64,000 bases of DNA from Rhizophagus irregularis. Taxonomy: Eukaryota; Glomeromycota; Glomeromycetes; Glomerales; Glomeraceae. The DNA is taken from NCBI RefSeq assembly GCF_026210795.1, contig NC_089439.1, forward strand, positions 5,022,001 through 5,086,000, written 5' to 3'. The position numbers were made by a program, and so were the translations under genes. The number at the start of each line of letters is the position of its first letter. Within the stretch, counting starts at the first letter, position 1. Shown one piece after another: positions 56,661 to 64,000 of this stretch. A model generated the notes under the pieces. It saw nothing but the letters and a program-made list of their open reading frames with translations. It searched no databases and was not told where the DNA came from.

Positions 56661-59329
56661 ACTTATGTTACGCAAGATCATAATTTTGATGAAATTCAAA
56701 GATGGTAACTAATAAATAAAAAGATTATTCAAAAAAAAATTCTATGTTACACAACATTAAATTTGGTTGTCGATCATCTTTAATATAGAAAGATAAAAAT
56801 AATAATTGTCTACTTTTACACTCTTGTACGTTTACGGTACATTCCATTATTTAAAAATTGGAATGTTGGAAGAACCGTGTTGTACAAAAAATGATAATCA
56901 GTTCGTGTTCCGTGAAAAGTATGATATAAAATGCGCCATAAAATTTTTTTTCGGATAAAGTTACAATAAATGTTTAGTAGATAACTTTATTTAGCATACA
57001 TTAATCAAGTTTGCTTTAATCGATAATTCCATTATTCATGAAAAAAAAATTTTTTTTAATATTTTCTCTGGTAATTAAGTGGGAAAAACAATAAATAGTT
57101 GAGGACCTTCTATTTATGCTGAGTATAATTTGACCAATTTATGCTGTGTATTAATTTAAAGGAAATGAAACAATTAATAGGCAGTTCCGCAGTAAATGAA
57201 CCGAGAATACGGTAAAGGAAAGACGTTGGAGACTGGAGGTTGGAACGGCTGGTTACCTCCTTATCTTAACCATCACTTCATGAGTTCATGACGATTATTC
57301 TAAATATCGACCCACATTATTCTTTTTTTAGTCCTGATTTAGTTAGAAGGTATGCTAAAAACCATTTATTAATTTTTTGTTGTTATACAATATCATTATT
57401 GATACATTTTGCACTTATACTTATTTTCTTTATTAAAAAATTCACAATGTTATAATGTTGAACATAGACTTTTACTTTATTGACAAGCGTTAAAAATAGG
57501 TCTATCGATCAATTGATCGATATTAACTTTATTTGCTTCGAATTATTTTTAGGTAATATTTTGGCGTATTATTACTATTTTTTTTGCCGCTTCTTTTTGT
57601 TTATTCTCGAAAAACAATTATATCAACATTTTTCGACAACGGAAAACTTGAATTATTTGAATTTATGAAATTCTTTTTAAAAGTATTATTTTATTGATTG
57701 AAATCTTTAAATGAGGTATTAAATCAATTCATTAATAATAAAATTTTTGTCCTGAGATTTTTTTCTTACTCATATCAATTAGTGAAGTCAAATATACAGT
57801 AAATATAAAGAAATGATGTATTCAGACATACTGTACGATAGTCGGCATTACAGATTTTAGCAAATTACTGTTCGGCGTGACAAATTTTTCGGTCAATTTG
57901 GAATATTATTTGTGTCATGTGATCTGTAGTGCCTGCCAACATTATATGTGATTCTGACCAGCATTATACTTCCGACAGGTAGACTCTATTTATGCAAAAG
58001 AACAAACTTTAAAAACGTATTTTCCATAATATAGACGTAAATATTACATGTAAATAAGGCGTAAGGCTCATGGAATGTTTTGATTCAGATTTTTTGGCGC
58101 ATCTATTTTTAATAATATTTTTAGAACAGTTTATAATTAATTCTCTGTCTTCTGAAATTAGACGATCGGAAGACTGACTTTACAAAAGTTTTTATATTCT
58201 CAGATATATATATATATATATCCTCAAGTTCAACTACTTGTTTTTTTAACAAATTTAAGGATGTAATCTGATTTAATCGTACTAAAAAAAAAAAATTATC
58301 AAGTTGCATTAGTATTTACATACAAACATAAATAAATTGTTAAAAAAGATAAAACCAAATGTGGGCGAAACCTTATTACCTGTATGAACTTGAAATAATG
58401 CTGAATGATCGACAACACCCACAGTTAAAATTTCTGTTAATGGAAAAACACAACACGGATCAACTAACGATAAAAGTATATAAATATACAAATATAAATA
58501 CAAAAAAAAAAATCAACATAAATAGAATAAAATAATAAATATTGATATTCAAGTTTCTATTTTATAAAAGTTATAAAAAAATTCCATTCTAATTATATCA
58601 TTTTTTTTTTTGTTTGATCTTGTACGAGTTATATATCCAAAATGAACCCAATGTTTATTCAAGAAATTTCTCAGTGATTAACAATTGTATAAAAAATGAG
58701 CATTATTACTTATTATATTTTAACCAATAATTACACAGTATTTGTAAAAAGAATTAATTTTACGTTCACCAGAAATTAAATTCATCGGAGGTGAATTTTA
58801 CCTTAATTTAATTAAGATATAAAAAATTGTAAAAATTTTATTTTTTAGTTTTTTTTTTTAAAAAACTGAAAAAATTTAAAATTTTAATATAATGTATTAT
58901 AAAGATGAATTTTACCTGGGATGATTTTTATTTTTTACCCCTGGTGAATTTTACCCTTGGTGAGCGTTAAGATCACCCTTGTAAAAATTAGAATTTAATG
59001 ATATAAAAATGTACAATCATTATTTTATTCATTATTATCGACTTTTTTACCAAATAATTTATTAATTTCAATAAAGTTTACACAATTATCAATACCCTAA
59101 ATTCATAGTTTTATACCAACATCATCTTTATTAACAATTTCTTGGCTTCAAGCTTTTCTTTTGACTTCCAAGAGCCACCTTCTTTCTCTAATAAACAATA
59201 CACTAGACCAAATTCTTAGGCATTACATTAATCTAATGAAGGAAATAAAAGTTACAAATAGTGAATACTATTAATTTATTGACTAACGAAATATTTAACT
59301 AAATATACAGTAAAATGTTATATTTATAG
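56661..59329. other. Gene-free stretch of 2.7 kb
   Basis: No supported gene; ORFs at 57480, 58121 and 58309 have no domain. A GACCAGCATTAT word near 57957 belongs to the scattered GGCCAGMATTAT motif. A palindromic element lies at 58759-58970. Confidence 0.45.
58759..58970. repeat. MITE-like element with TTAACGYTCACCA ends
   Basis: The left end TTTACGTTCACCA and the right end TGGTGAGCGTTAA are inverted repeats with two differences. Inside, GGTGAATTTTACC occurs twice in the same orientation, near 58791 and 58943. Non-coding; target duplication unclear. Confidence 0.5.
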
Positions 59330-59557
59330 TCAAATCTTTTGTATACCGTAAACGGTTGACGAAAAACTCGGATATAATACAAATTCAGGAATTTCGGAAG
59401 TACTATACTGCGGGGGATACTTTCTTTTAAGGGAGTGCAGATTTAAAAATATTTTATAATGATCTGCTGTCGATATTTGGTTATGAAGAAAGCGATAGTG
59501 GTGCGAAGACAGTGATATTAGTAACAAAGGAATAGTGAATAACGAAGTTGATTTCAA
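59330..59557 (-). CDS. Candidate small secreted protein
   Basis: A 75-residue frame with a Lys then a hydrophobic run at the start (MKSTSLFTIPLLLISLSS), which looks like a cleavable signal peptide. The remaining ~55 residues are polar and basic, with a KRK site and no cysteine pairs (HNQISTADHY, LHSLKRKYPP). Small secreted proteins act as effectors in mycorrhizal fungi, but the family is not recognised and the ORF is short in AT-rich DNA. The hydrophobic start and the fairly normal composition are the only support. Confidence 0.28.
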   Translation of the reverse strand: MKSTSLFTIPLLLISLSSHHYRFLHNQISTADHYKIFLNLHSLKRKYPPQYSTSEIPEFVLYPSFSSTVYGIQKI

Positions 59558-60408
59558 TGTTAAAATGAACGTGTATATGAAGGAAATGTATTTTGTAATG
59601 AAATGTACGAAATGTACGTTTTAATAAATATATTGTTTTCAATTATAATACCGCTAAAGTACGATACTCCGGTCCGCAAAAAAATTCTGAACGTTTCATC
59701 ATAGTACATAGGTATCCATTCATTTAATCAAATGGATATCCGGAGAATAACAACTATAAAAAATTATTTTTTTTTGTTTATTGAAGGGACTAACAAATTA
59801 ATTATTGTTTAAAATTAAAATATGATATTTGCTATTCGGTCACGACAAAATTTTCTTTTAGACGACGAACAACTCACTCATAAAATGTATTTATTCTCAT
59901 CATCCGAGAAAGAGTCATGGTAATTATAAAGAAGTTAATATCATTGATTTTTAAAATAATTAAATAGAAGGAGCAGCTAGTCCCAAATTCTACCGCTCTT
60001 GGTGGAGACTGGATTTTCATGTAATATTTAGTGAGATTTAAGGGTAAAAAGATCTCATAAATAAATAATGCTATTTAAGAGCAAGAGAGAGCTCACTTCA
60101 AATAATTTAAGATACATATTTCCATTTTCAGTTCTACCTAAAAGGAAAATGGTCTTTTAAAATTCTCACCTTCAATTTTTGTCTACTTTTGCGAAAGGCA
60201 AAGTTATAAGACATTTTGAAAAATAAGGGTATTCATACAGTTTTTTGAAATGTATTATATAATAGATAAAAAAATAAAATAAAAAATGATCTGAATAATA
60301 TCTTTTTTTACCTAGCAAGTAATTATAATTAACAATTATACATAACCCGGCTGCAGGTCTAATTAAATAATGGGTAACGCAATTTTTAACTGCACCTTTT
60401 AACATTGG
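59558..60408. other. Gene-free stretch
   Basis: AT-rich with no coding signal. It borders the LINE fragment at 60409. Confidence 0.45.
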
Positions 60409-60780
60409 GTGAAAATGTATAATAGAATAAAATACAAAAGTGAAATTTTAGCAAGCGAACATCTGATAGATATATTCCGTTTAAATATATTGCAAGAATA
60501 TGATTGGTCCTTAAGTTCATTAAAAAAGGAACAAGCAAGAACAGATTTAACTAATGATTTAGATAATGAATTACGAGTATATAAAATTAAGAACTTCATA
60601 AAAGAATTACCGATATATGAAATTTTATTTAAAAGAGGGAATAATGCAATTATAACGGAAGCATGTATCAGATGTTATAGTAAGATCGATAATTATAATA
60701 TGCCAGAAAATTGGGATCATGTATGGGAATGTACGAGGAATGAATATACGGAAGAAAAAATTGTTCATCACTTTTACTGA
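60409..60780 (+). mobile_element. LINE fragment with reverse-transcriptase zinc-binding motif
   Basis: A 123-residue frame containing ELPIYEILFKRGNN, then ACIRCYSKIDNY and NWDHVWECTRNEYTEE. The spacing C-x2-C ... H-x3-C and the W-D/E-H-x-W-x-C core match the zinc-binding region found after the reverse transcriptase or RNase H part of some non-LTR retrotransposons (zf-RVT). No polymerase motif is found upstream, so only the 3' end of the ORF remains. The frame stops at 60780 where intact copies would continue. Alternatively it is a host gene captured from such an element. Confidence 0.5.
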
Positions 60781-62986
60781 ATTAGAACGGTTAAAAGTGA
60801 AGCGTTAAATAATATTATGATATATTGATATCAGATAACACGCATTAAAATATAGAGAATTAACGAGGGCCAAAGAAGAGAAGGAGATGGTCAAAATAAT
60901 ATGGGAACGTAATTAGTACTTGAGCGTTAGAAAATATATATGGTTGATGAGTTATAGAAAAAGAATCAAAGGAACTTAACGTTACAACAAAAGATAGAAA
61001 ACGTAAAAGAATAGAAGGCAATGTTGAGGAAAATAATAATAGAAATTATGAAGCGTAATAAAAAATTAAAAAAATAGAAAAAAACATAATAACAGGAAAA
61101 ATTGTTAGTAATAGCATTATTAATGGAAACACATATAAAAATAATTGGGGATACGTTAATATACAAAATTACGGGTTAGTAGATAGAATAACCTAATATT
61201 TCTTAGTGCTATTTTTTATTACATAAATGTAATTTTTTATAAATTTCATTAAATAATAAAAAATGCGCGTTACTAACAAAAAAAAAACTGCGCCTTCTAA
61301 CTAATAAGAAAATATATATGTTTAACTTTTTACCATATTTTATATACTTTATCAACCACATTAGGGGAATGAAGCGACATAGTTATATAAAAAAATTTAT
61401 TTGAAGAATATTTTTGATAATGAAAAAGACGAAAAAAAATTTTTTTTTTTTTATTAGTATTCTTGAGAGCATAAGAAATTGGCGTAAATTTACCACAAAA
61501 AAGATGTGATCTTTTTTCTACACAGTCTTCATATTACGATAGAATCGATAGATGTTGTTTTTAGTCCCGGCATAATTGGCGTTAGCCAATAAGCAGAACA
61601 CTATAAATCACGTGCTCTTTCTTAATACTCTAGTACAAAATTATTAGAATTTAAGAACCTTCAATCTCGACTAAGTATTCTAGACATATATCCATAAAAT
61701 AAAGAACAACCTCCACCTTTATCAATTTTCCACTGGCGTCCCTCACTAACTAATACGCCGCTCCCATCTTCTAATTACCTTTCTTCTACCCACCACTGAT
61801 CCACCGCCAGATCGAGTATTTAATCCGGACTAGTGAACCACGAGTACTGTACATCGTCATATAGTAGTCTACCATCGTCATATTCGTTTGTGGAGAAAAC
61901 ATAACCGTCCTTTCAAATTAAAGGTGTAGTACGATCCAGACTGCTGTGGCGCACGCCACTATATTATATAAATTTTGCGTTATATTAAAATACTTTGTGA
62001 AGTTTTAAAATAAATATAAATGTATGGGTGCAATAGTGTATTGAAATTAAATATGAAGAATTACCGTATTACAACTCATTTTTGTCTATGTTGTCTGATA
62101 AATTACTGATAACTTTCAATACCAATTAAAAAAATCAAATTTCGAAAAAATAAAACACTCGATGAGCATCGTTAATGATATTTAAAATACCAAATTTCAA
62201 CTTCACTTTATAAAATTAATTCTTTTTATTTCTAAGAAAAAAAGTTGTAGATTCGTCTGAAAAATTAAGAACGCTTAGAAAGAAAATTAAAAACGGAAAA
62301 TCAAAATAATATTATCATCTAACTTCACTAATTTAATCAAATAAAAAATGATTCAATTATTATGTTGGTGAAATTTCGCATTTTTTATCCTTTTCATTCA
62401 AGAAAAATGATATTAATAATTAAATGCCGTCGGATTATCCGATAGATCTATTCAGATCGGAAATTATTTTTCGTTTAAAAAGAAATAAAATCAAAATATT
62501 ATCCAATCATCGAACCTAAAAGGACAGAGATAAATAAAATAAATATACTTTATAAATTAACATGAAATCCAAATTAAAATTATTTTAAATTGGAAATCAA
62601 ATGAAATTGATTATAGCGTTTATTTAGATTGCCGTATAATTTGTCATCTACGATTCCATTGATACTTAAGATTATTTCTCAAACGAAATTTACCATATTC
62701 CTTTTGAATTACTCTTTGTAAAAGTTCTATCGGATTACAATTAGCCTATTCATAAATGCATTTTTATTGGTTAACTGTTAACTATATAGAAAGAGCGAAA
62801 GAAATTAATATAAACTTTTAATTTATCTTTAAAAATAAAATAAAAACCAAATAAAAAAGACGTAATTAACTTACTAAGTGAACCAATATAAATTGTATAA
62901 ATCATTCTCTCTTTCTAGAAAACAAATAATAATTTTTTTTTTTGGAAAAATAATTTAACTGACGATCAATTAAAATTTAACAGTTT
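60781..62986. other. Gene-free stretch after the LINE fragment
   Basis: Between 60955 and 61195 the plus strand keeps a coding-like frame with stops (KESKELNVTTKDRKRKRIEG, later NNWGYVNIQNYGLVD), a gene remnant of unknown family. A perfect hairpin GTGGCG-CA-CGCCAC lies at 61946-61959 at the end of a locally GC-richer, C-rich stretch (61720-61960) that differs in composition from its surroundings. CACGTG near 61606. Confidence 0.35.
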
Positions 62987-63164
62987 CCCAGTAAAAAAAG
63001 ACAATCCGTTTTTTATATTCCATCTTTTTTCCGTAAAAGGCTCATGTTTCCGGAATTAATAATCTTATATCCCGGAATTTATTTACATTTTCCATGAATG
63101 GATCCGTGAAAGGCTCACTTTTACGGAATTTTTATAGAAATAATGAATAAAAAATTTTTATAGG
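62987..63164. mobile_element. MITE of the CCC..AAAAAAAG family, copy B
   Basis: It starts CCCAGTAAAAAAAGAC and ends TTTTTATAGG. The flanks are TTT on both sides (62984-62986, 63165-63167), consistent with a 3-base duplication as in the elements at 32119 and 33552. The inside matches copy A (45181-45370), for example TTTTTTCCGTAAAAGG and TTTCCGGAATTAATAA. Non-coding. Confidence 0.7.
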
Positions 63165-63768
63165 TTTCAAAATATGTACAACATTTCGGTTAACTTTGTA
63201 AATGATTGAGTTTGCATTAACAATTTTTGGAAACTTCTGAATGAACCTATTGATTATTATCTACTATAACCGTATTCAGGAGACATGATGATTTTAATTA
63301 AAAATAGGTATATAACGATAACCGGGCGTGCGTATAATGCAGATATAAATAGAATGTTATATATATTTTTTGCCGTTCGTTATTTCTACCCCATTTGAAA
63401 TAAAAATTAAATAAATTACCGTATTAAGTACTCTGTTGAGTAACATGTAATTATTTTATTATTAATTATTTATTGTCCGAAACGTCGGAACGACACTAAA
63501 AATTTCAGTCACGTGTGTAGTAAAAGGAGGTCTGTCTAAGCCAATCACGTACTATTTATAGCTCTGGACTTTCCGTCTTTCTGTTTCTAGTTAATATCTA
63601 TCTAATTAAAAAAAATTTGGTCATATTTAGATTAACCTGTTTATATTAATTTGAATCGTGTAACGTGTAGTATACGAATTGATCGAAATAACTTCATATC
63701 ACTTACAAACAAGAAGAAAATATAATAAATTTTTTATTGACACAAAAAGACGTTTTTAATTATTTAAT
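63165..63768. other. Gene-free stretch
   Basis: CACGTG near 63509; otherwise AT-rich with nothing recognised. It includes the 3' region of the TLDc gene. Confidence 0.45.
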
Positions 63769-64000
63769 TTAATATTTCTTTTTCGTCCAAAATATTGATT
63801 TTAAATCACTTAATTTAATTTTCTTCGTTTTCTTTATAACTTGAAAAACTTCAAAATCATCCACATCAAAGGTTCCTATCGGTATACCATCAAGTTTGGG
63901 ATAAGAACATGGATTATCATCAGGATAACTTGTCCAAGTACCATCATTATGTAAATATAAGTTATTATAACCAAATATTAGACCGAAATATGGATAACAA
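63769..64000 (-). CDS. C-terminal end of a TLDc-domain protein, cut by the window edge
   Basis: The minus strand is open from the window edge to the stop at 63769. It reads YPYFGLIFGYNNLYLHNDGT, then WTSYPDDNPCSYPKLDG, then FDVDDFEVFQV and a Lys-rich end (IKKTKKIKLSDLKSIFWTKK). This is the last part of a TLDc domain as found in BTB-BACK-TLDc proteins. It matches the corresponding degraded part of the pseudogene at 17801-19400 (YPYFSPKFG, NNLYLHNDGT), so the two are close paralogues, this one intact as far as seen. The BTB part would lie beyond the window. TLDc domains are linked to oxidative-stress protection in animals; the role in fungi is unclear. Confidence 0.72.
   Translation of the reverse strand, partial: CYPYFGLIFGYNNLYLHNDGTWTSYPDDNPCSYPKLDGIPIGTFDVDDFEVFQVIKKTKKIKLSDLKSIFWTKKKY

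Overview
The window looks like nuclear DNA of an arbuscular mycorrhizal fungus, most likely Rhizophagus or a close relative (Glomeromycotina). This is an inference. It rests on very AT-rich DNA, short GT..AG introns of 60-150 bases, and a gene set typical of the families expanded in that group: tyrosine-kinase-like kinases with a Cys-rich linker and a WTSGN motif, BTB/TLDc proteins, Sel1-repeat proteins, a single-exon F-box protein and many short Myb-like genes. Genes are sparse and the space between them is full of small transposons, palindromes and decayed gene copies. No rRNA, convincing tRNA or CRISPR array was seen.

Layout. 0-13 kb: a two-repeat Myb-like gene (1232-1895), a decayed Asn/Gln-rich gene, a UBC4/5-type ubiquitin-conjugating enzyme in which the active-site Cys codon is Ser (5516-6406), small uncertain ORFs, a second Myb-like gene (9406-10311) and a frameshifted Sel1-repeat pseudogene. 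13-20 kb: no intact gene; a ~0.67 kb tandem duplication, an array of eleven short palindromes, a BTB-BACK-TLDc pseudogene and a long-armed MITE. 21-30 kb: a five-exon kinase gene (21359-24414) with four tandem linker/N-lobe modules ahead of one C-lobe, a 165-185 base tandem repeat, a Helitron-like 3' end, and an opposite-strand kinase copy with a lost catalytic Asp and a frameshift. 31-35 kb: an ORF split by a short LINE fragment with a 15-base target duplication and poly(A), itself split by a TIR element; a related large palindrome; a decayed kinase module. 35-41 kb: an intact BTB gene, a thioredoxin-like membrane protein without CXXC, and a broken LamG-like gene. 41-47 kb: three more Myb-like genes on the minus strand. 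47-64 kb: several MITEs, a seven-helix membrane protein, a 490-residue F-box gene, a Myb remnant, a LINE fragment with a reverse-transcriptase zinc-binding motif, and the end of a second TLDc gene cut by the window edge.

How it fits together. No operon or pathway is visible. The window shows gene-family birth and death: kinase modules, Myb genes and BTB/TLDc genes each occur as intact copies, partial copies and fossils within a few tens of kilobases. Several families (F-box, BTB, E2) belong to ubiquitin pathways, but nothing ties these copies to each other. The palindrome CACGTG, mostly as TCACGTG, was counted 22 times by eye against about 3 expected for this composition.
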